DNA of 64,000 nucleotides from Actinomycetes bacterium (GCA_021848365.1 JAJZUS010000003.1:1-64000), one strand, 5' to 3'; counted from the stretch's first letter, positions 16,551 to 24,872 are shown. Made by a program: numbers and translations. Notes: a model not told the origin generated them from the sequence alone.

Positions 16551-17457
16551 GGGGCGCCGCCGTGCTCGAGTACTCGACGGCGTCCGCCGTTAGATCCATG
16601 TAGACCTCCTCGAGTGAGGCGCGACGGGGGGTCAGCTCCGAGAGCGCCACGCCGGCGTCGAGGGCGATTCGTCCGATGGCCTCGGCGTTGAGGGAACTGA
16701 CCGCCAGGGTCCCGTCATTGCGCCGCTCAACGTGGCCGCCACCGACCTCGATCGCGTTCGCGAGGCGATCGGCGTCCACCGCCCGCACGGTGACCACTCC
16801 GTCGGCGCTCGCCGTGAGGTCCCCGACAGTCCCCTGGGTGATCAGGCGTCCTCGGCCGATGACGATGATCTCGTCGGCCGAGAGGGCCATCTCGCTCATG
16901 AGGTGACTCGAGACGAAGACGGTACGGCCCTCCGTCGCCAGTGATCGGAAGAGCTCGCGGATCCAGCGGATCCCCTCGGGGTCGAGGCCGTTGACCGGTT
17001 CGTCGAAGAGCAGCACCCCGGGGTCACCGAGCATCGCTGCGGCGATCCCCAGGCGCTGGCTCATGCCGAGAGAGAAGCCCCCGACCTTCTTATCCGCCAC
17101 CGACGTGATACCGGCGAAGTCCAGGACGTCGTCGATGCGTCGTGGGGGGATGCGGTTAGAGGCGGCCAGGGCCCGGAGATGGTTTCGTGCGCTGCGACCC
17201 GGATGAACGGACTTGGCGTCGAGCAGCGCCCCTACTTCGTGGAGGGGGCGCTCGAGATCGTGGTAGCGGCGACCGTTGATCGTTGCCGAGCCGGAGGTTG
17301 GCGCGTCGAGACCCATGATGATCCGCATCGTCGTGGACTTGCCCGACCCGTTGGGACCGAGGAAGCCGGTGACGACGCCGGGCCGGATCTCCACGTCCAG
17401 GTCGTCGACCGCGACGGTGTCGCCGTAGCGCTTCGTCAGGGAGGTGAGTCGGATCAT
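16543..17457 (-). CDS. ABC transporter ATP-binding protein (ABC-2 exporter, DrrA/CcmA type)
   Basis: The 304-residue ATPase has Walker A GPNGSGKS, the LGMSQRLGIA signature, Walker B VLLFDEPVNGLDPEG and switch SSHLMSE. The DEPVNGLDPEG wording and the roughly 80-residue C-terminal extension are typical of actinobacterial antibiotic-type exporters. A TAGGGT lies 9 nt before ATG 17457, making a short or near-leaderless start possible. It overlaps the partner permease by 8 nt. Confidence 0.92.
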   Translation of the reverse strand: MIRLTSLTKRYGDTVAVDDLDVEIRPGVVTGFLGPNGSGKSTTMRIIMGLDAPTSGSATINGRRYHDLERPLHEVGALLDAKSVHPGRSARNHLRALAASNRIPPRRIDDVLDFAGITSVADKKVGGFSLGMSQRLGIAAAMLGDPGVLLFDEPVNGLDPEGIRWIRELFRSLATEGRTVFVSSHLMSEMALSADEIIVIGRGRLITQGTVGDLTASADGVVTVRAVDADRLANAIEVGGGHVERRNDGTLAVSSLNAEAIGRIALDAGVALSELTPRRASLEEVYMDLTADAVEYSSTAAPHE

Positions 17458-17503
17458 GTCGACTCGACCCTAGCCAGCCCCGCGCCGTGTCGCGTCGAAC
17501 GAC

Positions 17504-17947
17504 CTAGAGGTCCTTCACCATCTCGCGACACTGGCGGCAGAGTCCCGCGAGCGCGACGTGGTGGCGGTCGAGCTCGAAGCCGTAGTGGTGGCGCAGGTCA
17601 CGGCTCAGTCCGTCGAAGGCTCGAGCGGCGATCTCCGTCGTCACGCCGCACCTCGAGCAGACCAGGTGCCCGTGGGCGGGGCCGACGACGTGGTAGACGG
17701 CCGCGGCGTGACCGACGTGGCTGTGGACGACGACGCCCAGTGACTCGAGCTCCTCCAGAATCCGGTACACGGTCGACGGGCTGACATCGGGTTGACCGAT
17801 CTGGACGCGCCGCGTGATCTCGTCGGCGCTGAGGTGATCGCGGGCGTCGGCGAGGGTCGCGGCGACGGCCCGCTTGGCGGAGGTGACCCGCCCCCCCGAC
17901 TCGCGAATCGCCGTGATCAGGTCCTCCAGCCCGAGCCGTTCGTCCAC
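17504..17947 (-). CDS. Fur-family metalloregulator
   Basis: The 147-residue protein has the Fur layout: an N-terminal winged helix with the recognition region SPSTVYRILEELESLGVV, then a dimerisation domain with CSRCG and CRQC forming the structural zinc site and a His-rich HHYGFELDRHHVAL hinge. Whether it senses Fe, Zn, Mn or peroxide is not clear. The neighbour msrA, expressed divergently from a 52-base gap, repairs oxidised methionine, which makes a peroxide-sensing role attractive but unproven. Start GTG 17947 is supported by TAGGGT exactly 6 nt upstream. Confidence 0.9.
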   Translation of the reverse strand: MDERLGLEDLITAIRESGGRVTSAKRAVAATLADARDHLSADEITRRVQIGQPDVSPSTVYRILEELESLGVVVHSHVGHAAAVYHVVGPAHGHLVCSRCGVTTEIAARAFDGLSRDLRHHYGFELDRHHVALAGLCRQCREMVKDL

Positions 17948-17953
17948 GGGGGA

Positions 17954-17959
17954 ACCCTA
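17954..17959 (-). promoter_or_regulatory. -10 box for leaderless fur-family gene
   Basis: TAGGGT on the minus strand lies 6 nt before GTG 17947. Confidence 0.55.
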
Positions 17960-17987
17960 ACCCGGTACGGGTCGGGCGGTCAGTCCC

Positions 17988-17993
17988 TATCCT
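17988..17993 (+). promoter_or_regulatory. -10 box for leaderless msrA
   Basis: TATCCT lies 6 nt before GTG 18000, and 28 bp from the divergent Fur-gene -10 box. One operator between them could control both genes. Confidence 0.5.
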
Positions 17994-17999
17994 CGAATC

Positions 18000-18644
18000 G
18001 TGCGCTCACCCATCACGATGATCACTCCGGACCAGGCTCTGCCCGGCCGGGAGACACCCCTCGTCGTTGGCCGACCTCATCTCGTGGTCGGCACCCCGAT
18101 CGACGGCAGTGCGCCGGACGCGGGAGAGGAGGAAGCCTTCTTCGCCCTCGGGTGCTTCTGGGGCGCCGAACGCGTCTTCTACCGTCAGCCGGGCGTCATC
18201 TGGACGGCCGTCGGGTACCAGGGCGGCTTCACGCCGAATCCCACCTACCAGGAGGTCTGTACGGGGCGCACCGGGCACGCCGAGACCGTGAGGGTCATCT
18301 TTGACCCGCAGCGGATCACCTTCGCCGATCTGGTTCGCGTCTTCTTCGAGAACCACGATCCGACGCAGGGGAACCGTCAAGGTAACGACGTGGGCACTCA
18401 GTACCGCAGCGCCATCTTCACGCGGGACCCGGACCAGGCCCGAGCGGCGAGTGAGGTAGCACGCGACTACCAGGCAGCTCTCCGTCGCGCCGGCTACGGC
18501 GAGATCACCACCGAGATCACGTCTGCGGGCCCCTTCTATCTCGCCGAGGAGTACCACCAGCAGTACTTGGAGGCCAACCCCAACGGCTACTGCGGCCTCG
18601 GAGGGACCGGTGTCAGTTGTCCGGTCGGGCTCACCCCGGCCTAG
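18000..18644 (+). CDS. msrA: peptide-methionine (S)-S-oxide reductase MsrA
   Basis: MsrA reduces the S-form of methionine sulfoxide in proteins and free methionine. The 214-residue protein has the catalytic Cys52 in [10 protein letters not shown], the substrate segment [19 protein letters not shown] and resolving cysteines near the C-terminus in [15 protein letters not shown], a two-Cys arrangement recycled by thioredoxin. The N-terminal ~45 residues match the longer MsrA type of E. coli. Start GTG 18000 is supported by the box 6 nt upstream. Its stop overlaps the convergent nitronate monooxygenase by 4 nt. Confidence 0.95.
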   Translation: MRSPITMITPDQALPGRETPLVVGRPHLVVGTPIDGSAPDAGEEEAFFALGCFWGAERVFYRQPGVIWTAVGYQGGFTPNPTYQEVCTGRTGHAETVRVIFDPQRITFADLVRVFFENHDPTQGNRQGNDVGTQYRSAIFTRDPDQARAASEVARDYQAALRRAGYGEITTEITSAGPFYLAEEYHQQYLEANPNGYCGLGGTGVSCPVGLTPA

Positions 18645-19600
18645 GCGCGCGCGATCCGATCGATCGCGGCCCGGGCTTCGTGCGCGAAGCGTCGAACGAG
18701 GTCGCCCGCCGACTCGAGTTCGGTGATGCCCCCGACGGCTTGGCCCGCCGGGTAGACCTCGCGCCGTGGATCGACCATCGTCGTGTCGTCGCCACCGAGG
18801 TGGAACGACCCGTCGGACATGGCCTGCGCCAACTGGTCGGGGAAGGGGCGCAACTGCTCGGGGTGGGCGTCGTAGTGGGCGGTCGTCTCGTTGCGCAGGA
18901 CGCGCATGGTCTTGCCCGTATAGGCGCGACTGATCACGGTCTCGTCCTCACGACTCTCGATGATCCGCTCCTTGAAGCCGGGAACGGCGCGTGCCTCGGG
19001 TGTGGCGATGAATCGCGTTCCGATCCACGCCCCGTCGGCCCCGAGGGCGAGCGCCGCGGCCAGTCCTCGACCGTCGAAGATCCCCCCCGCCGCGACCACC
19101 GGAATGTCGGCGCCAACGGCGTCGACGATCAGGGGGACGAGGGGCAGGGTCGCGACGGTCCCGGTGTGCCCGCCCGCCTCCGTTCCCTGGGCGACCACGA
19201 CGTCACAACCCGCGTCGCGGGCGCGCTGCGCATGGGCGACCTTCCCGCACAGGGAGATGACCAGGACGCCCGCGCGGTGGCAGCGCTCCACCAGGTGGGT
19301 GGGGACGCCGAGTCCCGCGACGAGCGAACTCGCACCCCCCTCGATCAGGATCTCCACGTTCCTCTCGAGATCGTCGGGGAAGGCCGTCAGGAGGTCTACG
19401 CCGAAGGGCGCCGACGTGCACGACCGCACCTCGGCGATCTGGGCGACGAGCTCCTCGCTCGTCATGGTCGACGCTCCGAGACATCCGTAACCGCCGGCGG
19501 CGGAGACGGCCGCGACTAGGGGTGCGTAGGCGACGCCCCCCATGCCGGCGAGCATCACGGGATGCTCGATGGACAGCAGCTCGGTCAGTCGTGTCCTCAC
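18641..19600 (-). CDS. nitronate monooxygenase / 2-nitropropane dioxygenase-family flavoprotein
   Basis: The 319-residue TIM-barrel FMN enzyme contains [24 protein letters not shown] with the catalytic His, the phosphate-binding [24 protein letters not shown] and the end [10 protein letters not shown]. These are shared by class I nitronate monooxygenases and FabK-like enoyl reductases; the AQGTEAGGH form favours nitronate monooxygenase. It would detoxify alkyl nitronates such as propionate-3-nitronate. GTG 19600 follows GGGAG. It lies 24 bases after nhaA on the same strand. Confidence 0.85.
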   Translation of the reverse strand: MRTRLTELLSIEHPVMLAGMGGVAYAPLVAAVSAAGGYGCLGASTMTSEELVAQIAEVRSCTSAPFGVDLLTAFPDDLERNVEILIEGGASSLVAGLGVPTHLVERCHRAGVLVISLCGKVAHAQRARDAGCDVVVAQGTEAGGHTGTVATLPLVPLIVDAVGADIPVVAAGGIFDGRGLAAALALGADGAWIGTRFIATPEARAVPGFKERIIESREDETVISRAYTGKTMRVLRNETTAHYDAHPEQLRPFPDQLAQAMSDGSFHLGGDDTTMVDPRREVYPAGQAVGGITELESAGDLVRRFAHEARAAIDRIARA

Positions 19601-19624
19601 GTCATCTCCCTGTCCCTCGGGAAA

Positions 19625-20755
19625 CTAGTGCCGGCGGAGAGCGCCGCGCAGGCTGGGCGCCGCGAGGACGGAGGCGACCAGCGTGGTGGCGACCAGGGCC
19701 ACGGTAAAGGCCGCGTAGGTCGAACTGCTCGGTGGGAAGTCCGCCCGGAGGAAGAGCAGCGGAACGGTGAAGCCGATGGCGCACGGCACCGCGGCCGCGG
19801 CGACGAGTCGGACGGGTAGGGACGACGGTGGAGGAGCGCCGAGCCGGCGCGCGAGGGCGACTCCCCCCACGATGCCGACGACCTTGCCGACGATCCGCGC
19901 GACCATGGTGGCGATCACGATGGTGGTGGTCGAGCCACGACCGGAGAGCGTCGACCAGTCGACTCCCGTCGAGACGAGGGCGAAGAGGGGGAGGGCGAGC
20001 ACCGTGGACACTCGGGTGGCCCACGTCTCGATCGTCTGGGCGCCGGTGTCCGCGGGTATCGCCAGGCCCACGATCACCCCGGCGAGGACCGGCTCGAGAC
20101 GAGCGGCGGCGAGGGTGAGCCAGAGGGCCGCGACGGCGAGGGCGATGAGGGGCGCCGGAGCGCGCCGTCGTCCGAGGAGCACCGACGCGCCAACGACGAC
20201 GGCGGCGAGCACTAGGTATCCCGGTCGAAGGTGGCTGGATCCCGCGACCGTGAGGACGACAACGCCGAGGACGTCGTCGGCGATCGCCAGGGTGAGCAGG
20301 AAGACCCTCAGCGTCGGTGGAGCTCCGCGGGCGAGGAGTCCGACCACGCCGAGGGTGAAGGCGACGTCCGTTGACATCGGGATACCCCAGCCGTGGACCA
20401 GGGCGGGAGTCCGAGTGAGCAGCCCGATGCCGATCGCCAGGGCGGCCGGAGCGGCCATCCCGCCGACCGCCCCGAGGGAGGCGGGGATGGCGTGACGCCA
20501 GTGGTGGAGCGCCCCTCGCGCGTACTCGCGCTTGAGTTCGAAACCCACCGCCACGAAGAAGACGGCCATGGCCCCCTGAGCGATGAGGTCGTGCAGGGAG
20601 CCGATCCCGAGGCTCGTGAGGGGGATCCACGATCGATTCACTACGTGTTGGTAGCCCCCGCCATCGAGTGCCGACCACACGAGGGCGACGGTGACGCCGG
20701 CGAGGAGGGTGAGCGCGGGCGCGGCGTCGCGCTCGCGGCGCGAGAGCCGGACCAC
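19625..20755 (-). CDS. nhaA: Na+/H+ antiporter NhaA
   Basis: NhaA exchanges cytoplasmic Na+ or Li+ for protons across the membrane. The 376-residue product from GTG 20755 has about 12 hydrophobic segments. It keeps the key residues: Asp in WGIPMSTDVAFTLGV (E. coli Asp133), the double Asp in LTLAIADDVLGVVVL (Asp163/164) and the pH-sensing N-terminal region with FFVAVGFELKREY. The longer ORF to 21451 reads through the divergent MFS gene and is rejected. TATCGT lies exactly 6 nt upstream of GTG 20755, so a leaderless transcript is likely. Confidence 0.94.
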   Translation of the reverse strand: MVRLSRRERDAAPALTLLAGVTVALVWSALDGGGYQHVVNRSWIPLTSLGIGSLHDLIAQGAMAVFFVAVGFELKREYARGALHHWRHAIPASLGAVGGMAAPAALAIGIGLLTRTPALVHGWGIPMSTDVAFTLGVVGLLARGAPPTLRVFLLTLAIADDVLGVVVLTVAGSSHLRPGYLVLAAVVVGASVLLGRRRAPAPLIALAVAALWLTLAAARLEPVLAGVIVGLAIPADTGAQTIETWATRVSTVLALPLFALVSTGVDWSTLSGRGSTTTIVIATMVARIVGKVVGIVGGVALARRLGAPPPSSLPVRLVAAAAVPCAIGFTVPLLFLRADFPPSSSTYAAFTVALVATTLVASVLAAPSLRGALRRH

Positions 20756-20761
20756 GTCTCG

Positions 20762-20767
20762 ACGATA
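20762..20767 (-). promoter_or_regulatory. -10 box for leaderless nhaA
   Basis: TATCGT on the minus strand, 6 nt before GTG 20755, with no Shine-Dalgarno. Confidence 0.5.
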
Positions 20768-20821
20768 GCGACGAGCGGGAGGTCGCGACGTCTCCCACGG
20801 AGTCCTCTCGGGTGGGCGGGG

Positions 20822-20827
20822 TAGGCT
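20822..20827 (+). promoter_or_regulatory. -10 box for DHA2 efflux gene
   Basis: TAGGCT is followed by a 21-nt segment with GAGGAGG before ATG 20849, i.e. a leadered start divergent from the leaderless nhaA promoter. Confidence 0.4.
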
Positions 20828-20848
20828 CGACGCGACGAGGAGGCGACG

Positions 20849-22405
20849 ATGACGGGGGAATCGGCGGTTCCCGTGGTGCTCCCCAAGCGCGAGCTCTACT
20901 GGGTGTTCGGGGCGCTCATGCTCGGCATGCTCCTCGCCGCGCTCGACAGCACGATCGTCTCGACGGCCCTCCCCACGATCGTGGGCGACCTCCACGGTGC
21001 CAACCACCTGAGTTGGGTCGTCGTCGGGTACCTGCTCACGTCGACGGTGAGCACGCCATTGTGGGGGAAGTTGGGAGACCTCTACGGTCGCAAGGCCTTC
21101 TTCCAGGCGTCGATCCTGATCTTCCTCGTCGGCAGCGTGCTGTCCGGGCTGGCGGGGTCGATGCTCTCGCTGATCCTCTTCCGTGCCCTGCAAGGACTCG
21201 GCGGTGGCGGACTGATGGTGGGGGCGCAGGCCGTCATCGGGGACATCGTGCCGCCTCGTGATCGGGGTCGCTACGCGGGGATGTTTGGTGGGGTCTTCGG
21301 GGCGGCGACGGTCCTCGGGCCCCTCATCGGGGGATTCATCGTCGACTACTGGAGTTGGCGGTGGATCTTCTTCGTGAACATCCCTCTCGGGATCGTCGCC
21401 CTGGCGGTGACCGCCACGGTGCTGCCCTCGACGTCGCGACGGGTGAATCACGTGATCGACTACCTCGGCGTGGTCATCCTCACGGTGGCGACGTCGGCCC
21501 TCATCTTGGTGACCTCACTCGGGGGCGTCTCGTTCGCCTGGGTATCGTGGCCGTCGGTCGCGCTCACGGTGCTGGCGCTCGTGGCCACGGGACTCTTCGT
21601 CCTCGTGGAGCGGCGATCACCGGAGCCGGTGCTCGCTCCCCATCTCTTCCGCAACCGCGTCTTCGGATCGGCGTCGGCCATCGGCTTCATGATCGGGTTC
21701 GCGATGTTCGGCTCGATGGTCTTCCTCCCGCTCTTCTTCCAGACGGTGCGGGGAGCGTCCCCGACGATGTCGGGCCTCAAGCTCCTCCCGCTCATGGGGG
21801 CCTTCCTCGTCGCGTCCATCACGGTGGGTCAGCTCGTGTCGAAGGGTTGGCGCTATCGCCCCTTCCCCATCGTGGGCTCCCTGGTCATGACGGTAGGCCT
21901 CATCCTCATGTCGACCGTTGGCGTGGCGACGTCCACCGTCATCCTCGACGTCGACATGGTGGTGCTCGGTCTCGGTCTCGGTCTCGTGATGCAGGTACTC
22001 ATCACGGCGGTACAGAACGCCGTTGACCAGCGGGACCTCGGGGCGGCGACTGCGGGGGCCAACTTCTTCCGGTCCATCGGTGGATCGTTCGGGACGGCGG
22101 TGTTCGGAGCCCTCTACGCGAATGAGCTACCCCGTCAGCTCGCCCGAGCGTTCGGCGGTCACCTGCCCTCAACCGGGCTCGGCTCGTGGACGCCGTCGAC
22201 CCTGCGGCGGCTGCCGGCCGCTGAGCTGGGCCTCATCCTGCACGCCATCGCCAACTCGATTCAATTCGTCTACCGCTGGGCGATCCCGATCGGGGCCGTT
22301 GCCGTCATCCTGTCGTTGACGTTGCCCGAGGTCACCCTGCGCTCGACGATTCACCACCCCATCGCCGACGAAATTCCGTTCTCAAACACCGACCCACTTC
22401 TGTGA
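20849..22405 (+). CDS. MFS efflux transporter, DHA2 (EmrB/QacA) family
   Basis: The 518-residue drug:H+ antiporter has 14 predicted membrane segments. It shows the DHA2 motif LDSTIVSTALPTIVGDL in the first segment, motif A GKLGDLYGRK and motif C GPLIGGFIVDYWSWRWIF, so multidrug or toxic-compound efflux is expected. Unusually for a transport gene, its last 74 nt overlap the 3' end of the convergent phosphatase gene. ATG 20849 is supported by GAGGAGG 5 nt upstream. Confidence 0.93.
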   Translation: MTGESAVPVVLPKRELYWVFGALMLGMLLAALDSTIVSTALPTIVGDLHGANHLSWVVVGYLLTSTVSTPLWGKLGDLYGRKAFFQASILIFLVGSVLSGLAGSMLSLILFRALQGLGGGGLMVGAQAVIGDIVPPRDRGRYAGMFGGVFGAATVLGPLIGGFIVDYWSWRWIFFVNIPLGIVALAVTATVLPSTSRRVNHVIDYLGVVILTVATSALILVTSLGGVSFAWVSWPSVALTVLALVATGLFVLVERRSPEPVLAPHLFRNRVFGSASAIGFMIGFAMFGSMVFLPLFFQTVRGASPTMSGLKLLPLMGAFLVASITVGQLVSKGWRYRPFPIVGSLVMTVGLILMSTVGVATSTVILDVDMVVLGLGLGLVMQVLITAVQNAVDQRDLGAATAGANFFRSIGGSFGTAVFGALYANELPRQLARAFGGHLPSTGLGSWTPSTLRRLPAAELGLILHAIANSIQFVYRWAIPIGAVAVILSLTLPEVTLRSTIHHPIADEIPFSNTDPLL

Positions 22406-22832
22406 GTTGGGCGAGGCAGGTGTCGAAGTCCTCCGAACTGCCGTAGTAGGGGTCGGCGACGTCGAGTCCCCGGAGGGATCCGATGAGGTCGCGCGCCAGC
22501 TCGACCCTGACGTGCCGAGACGTCAACCGTGAGAACACCTCGCGCCGGTGCTCCGTCGTCATGACGACGACGAGGTCCTGCTGGTCGAGGTAGTCCCGGT
22601 CGGCGAAGGCCCCCAGGGATCCGGGGCCGGTGTAGCCGGCGCGATCGAGCGCGGACCGGGCGCGAGGGTCCATAGCTTCGCCCACGTGCCACCGGGCGGT
22701 ACCCGCGCTCGAGACGGTGACCCGACCCCGCGTGAGCGGATCCTCCTCGAGCAGGTGCCGAGCGGCGACCTCGGCCATGGGGGAGCGACAGATGTTTCCG
22801 GTGCAGATGAAGGCGAGGCGCACGGATTCCAT
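22332..22832 (-). CDS. low-molecular-weight protein-tyrosine phosphatase
   Basis: The 166-residue protein has the LMW-PTP P-loop CTGNICRS near the N-terminus (nucleophile Cys10, Arg16) and the general-acid loop DVADPYYG. It hydrolyses phosphotyrosine via a cysteinyl-phosphate; the related ArsC arsenate reductases differ in the acid loop. The start may be ATG 22832 or GTG 22823, which begins VRLAFICTGN as in many homologues. Its C-terminal 24 codons are antisense to the MFS gene end. Divergent from the DUF3040 gene. Confidence 0.93.
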   Translation of the reverse strand: MESVRLAFICTGNICRSPMAEVAARHLLEEDPLTRGRVTVSSAGTARWHVGEAMDPRARSALDRAGYTGPGSLGAFADRDYLDQQDLVVVMTTEHRREVFSRLTSRHVRVELARDLIGSLRGLDVADPYYGSSEDFDTCLAQLTEVGRCLRTEFRRRWGGESSSAG

Positions 22833-22890
22833 TCTGAGTCCGCGCCCGGGTTCCGTGCCGAGTGATGTGCGGATCGTCGGCGGCGGACGG

Positions 22891-22896
22891 TACGAT
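22891..22896 (+). promoter_or_regulatory. -10 box for DUF3040 gene
   Basis: TACGAT, then a leader of about 30 nt with a strong GGAAGGAGG Shine-Dalgarno before GTG 22934. Confidence 0.4.
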
Positions 22897-22933
22897 GCGT
22901 CCGGAGCCCTCGGTAGACGCGGAAGGAGGGGCG

Positions 22934-23320
22934 GTGCCGCTATCCGAGCACGAGCAGCGAATTCTGGCGCAATTGGAGGAGTCCCTCACGCGCCAAGACC
23001 CTCACTTCGCAAAGAACGTGCGCGCGACCAGCGTCTACGCCCACGGGGGCCGTCGTGTCCGGTGGGGAATCGCTGGATTCATCGCCGGACTGCTGATCCT
23101 GGTCCTCTTCTTCTCCCACTCGGTGGCCCTCGGCCTGCTGGGCGTGGCCCTCATGTTCGTGTCAGCGATCGTGGTGGAGCGCAATGCGCGACTCCTCGGT
23201 CGTGCCTCCTGGCGCGACCTGACGCGACCGGCCCAGGGTGAGGATCCGACGGCGACGATCGGTCCGCGGACCCGATCGTTGCGCGAGTGGATCACTCGCC
23301 AGCGGCGCCGTCAGCAGTGA
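22934..23320 (+). CDS. DUF3040 membrane protein
   Basis: The 128-residue protein begins MPLSEHEQRILAQLEESL followed by DPHFAKNVR, the hallmark of DUF3040, an actinobacterial family of unknown function. Two hydrophobic segments (about residues 44-62 and 65-82) form a hairpin, with both ends probably cytoplasmic. In many actinobacteria a DUF3040 gene lies close to mraZ, as here about 2 kb upstream. GTG 22934 is fixed by GGAAGGAGG 4-5 nt upstream. Confidence 0.9.
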   Translation: MPLSEHEQRILAQLEESLTRQDPHFAKNVRATSVYAHGGRRVRWGIAGFIAGLLILVLFFSHSVALGLLGVALMFVSAIVVERNARLLGRASWRDLTRPAQGEDPTATIGPRTRSLREWITRQRRRQQ

Positions 23321-23336
23321 TCGGGCAGGCTAGCCG

Positions 23337-23627
23337 GTGAACCATCCGGACGCCACGAGTGGTGGCCGGAGCGCTCTGAACCGCACGGCGAGGGACCTCG
23401 CCCGCTACCTCATCCGTCACCCGGCCGATCTCGCCCCCGTCCTTAGCGCCGCCTGGCGACTCCGTCGTCGCGGTTGGTGGCGACGTTTTCCCTACTTGCC
23501 GGTTCCGGATCCTCGCTACTGGGAGTTCCGAGTCGCCACGGCCACGGGTGAACGTGATGGGGTGCTCGATCCCCAAGAGGTCGTCGCCGCGGCGAGGTGG
23601 TCACGAGTGCAGTCGCGCGGGCGGTAG
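23337..23627 (+). CDS. conserved hypothetical protein (Arg/Trp-rich)
   Basis: A 96-residue protein with no recognised domain. It has a basic helix-forming start (NRTARDLARYLIRHP), a cluster RRRGWWRRFPYLPVPDPRYWEFR, and ends in Arg-rich tail. The WWRRFP-LPVPDPRYW pattern looks like a conserved actinobacterial hypothetical family, but I cannot name it. It sits 16 bases after the DUF3040 gene and 10 before the HNH gene, in the same direction. Start GTG 23337; codon usage matches its neighbours, which supports a real gene. Confidence 0.65.
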   Translation: MNHPDATSGGRSALNRTARDLARYLIRHPADLAPVLSAAWRLRRRGWWRRFPYLPVPDPRYWEFRVATATGERDGVLDPQEVVAAARWSRVQSRGR

Positions 23628-23630
23628 GTT
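23625..23630 (+). promoter_or_regulatory. -10 box for HNH gene
   Basis: TAGGTT lies 7 nt before ATG 23638 inside the end of the preceding gene; no Shine-Dalgarno is visible. Confidence 0.45.
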
Positions 23631-23637
23631 TCATCTC

Positions 23638-24144
23638 ATGGGCCGCGTGCTGCTGCTCAACGCCACGTTTGAGCCACTCCAGTTGGTCAGCGAGCGGCGA
23701 GCCGTCGTGCTCATGCTCGGTGGTCGTGCCGAGCCGGTGGCCGTCGAGGACGACGCTCCCGTGTTCCACTCGGCCTCGTTGTCGGTGCCGGTCCCTACGA
23801 TCGTGCGTCTCCACGACGTCGTCCGCCTGCCGATCAAGGTTCGCGTCCCACCGCTGACCCGCCGGGCGCTACTCGTTCGTGACGGGTATCGCTGCGCGTA
23901 CTGCCTCGAGCACGCCGACACCATCGACCACGTTGTCCCCCGGAGCCGTGGAGGACAGCACGTCTGGACGAACGTGGTGGCGGCGTGCCGGCGCCACAAC
24001 ATGCAAAAGGGCGACCGTCTTCTCGAAGAGATTGGGTGGCGACTCCACTTCGAGCCCAAAGTGCCCGAGGGGCCGTGGTGGCGGTGGCGTTACGTCCCTG
24101 ATCCTCACCCGGAGTGGGCGACCTACCTGCAACGCGCTTCGTGA
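23638..24144 (+). CDS. HNH endonuclease-domain protein
   Basis: The 168-residue protein opens with VLLLNATFEPLQLVSERRAV and has a compact HNH nuclease fold at about residues 78-130: CAYCLEHADTIDHVVPRSRGGQ, then VVAACRRHNMQKGD. The two CxxC-type cysteine pairs and the DHVVPRS His are intact, so it is probably an active metal-dependent nuclease. This stand-alone type is widespread in actinobacteria and chloroflexi near housekeeping genes, and its role is not established. ATG 23638 is 7 nt after TAGGTT. The stop overlaps the next start by 4 nt. Confidence 0.88.
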   Translation: MGRVLLLNATFEPLQLVSERRAVVLMLGGRAEPVAVEDDAPVFHSASLSVPVPTIVRLHDVVRLPIKVRVPPLTRRALLVRDGYRCAYCLEHADTIDHVVPRSRGGQHVWTNVVAACRRHNMQKGDRLLEEIGWRLHFEPKVPEGPWWRWRYVPDPHPEWATYLQRAS

Positions 24145-24803
24145 TCGACGACGAGCTCGAGGAGCTCTACGACTACGACGAGCTGCGACGGATCGACGAG
24201 CCGACGATGTTCGAGGTGAGTCCGACCCGGACCACCCTCGTCCTGGGCAGCGCCCAGCCGTCCGGCGTCCTAAGTCCGGACGCCGCCTCGCGCTGGGCGA
24301 TTCGTCGTCGTCGCGGGGGTGGAGGCGTGGTCGCACTGCACCCTGACGACCTCTGGGTCGACTGGTGGATTCCCGTTCACGACCCGCGACACTACGATGA
24401 CGTCCGCGCCGCCGCCGATATCGTCGGACGATGGTGGCAGGTCGCGCTCCGCGGTGAGGGGGCGATCGATCCCTCGGTGCACGTGGGGGCCGTCATCGAT
24501 GACCCCCGATTCCGCGTGGCCTGCTTCACGGGTGCGGGTCCGGGCGAGGTCTTCGTGGGCGGTCGCAAGGTCGTGGGCGTGACCCAGTGGCGAGTCCGCG
24601 AAGGCACCTTCCTCTCGACCGTGTGCCCGGTGCAGGACTCTCGCGACATCGTCGCGGCCCTCGCGGCGCCACCCGATGGGCTCGACCACGCTCTCGACCA
24701 CGCGACCCTCGCCGACCTCGGTGTCGATCCCGGAGCCCTCCTCGCTCGTCTCGAGGTCGAGTCGGGTCCCTGGCGACACCGTCGCCTCATCCTCGACGCC
24801 TGA
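24141..24803 (+). CDS. lipoate-protein ligase A-like protein (BPL/LplA/LipB fold)
   Basis: The 220-residue protein resembles lipoate-protein ligases. TTLVLGSAQPS corresponds to the LGxxQ strand, RRRGGGGVVALHPDDLWVDWWIP to the RRxGGGxVxHxPG lipoyl-AMP segment (here with His retained) and GGRKVVGVTQWR to the catalytic-lysine loop. It may transfer lipoate or octanoate, but the substrate could also be another acyl group. The stop falls inside a 44-bp tandem duplication (24785-24872), so the terminal codons RLILDA are repeated downstream. It overlaps the HNH stop by 4 nt. Confidence 0.75.
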   Translation: MIDDELEELYDYDELRRIDEPTMFEVSPTRTTLVLGSAQPSGVLSPDAASRWAIRRRRGGGGVVALHPDDLWVDWWIPVHDPRHYDDVRAAADIVGRWWQVALRGEGAIDPSVHVGAVIDDPRFRVACFTGAGPGEVFVGGRKVVGVTQWRVREGTFLSTVCPVQDSRDIVAALAAPPDGLDHALDHATLADLGVDPGALLARLEVESGPWRHRRLILDA

Positions 24804-24872
24804 CCGGTCCGTCGCGCCGCCCGCGACCCCTCATCCTCGACGCCTGACCAGTCCGTCGCGCCGCCCGCGACC
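24785..24872 (+). repeat. two-copy 44-bp tandem duplication over the end of the lplA-like gene
   Basis: The unit starting CCTCATCCTCGACGCCTGAC occurs at 24785-24828 and again at 24829-24872 with a single G/A difference seen. Copy 1 holds the last codons and TGA stop of the lipoate-ligase-like gene; copy 2 repeats them in non-coding DNA. A third, degraded start (CCTCCTCC) follows. This looks like recent slippage. Confidence 0.9.

Noticed and set aside
20756-21451. N-terminal extension of NhaA
   Set aside because: It runs antisense through the MFS gene; GTG 20755 with TATCGT 6 nt upstream matches NhaA length.
24785-24872. Possible attachment site
   Set aside because: Only tandem copies are present, with no integrase or tRNA nearby; slippage duplication explains it better.
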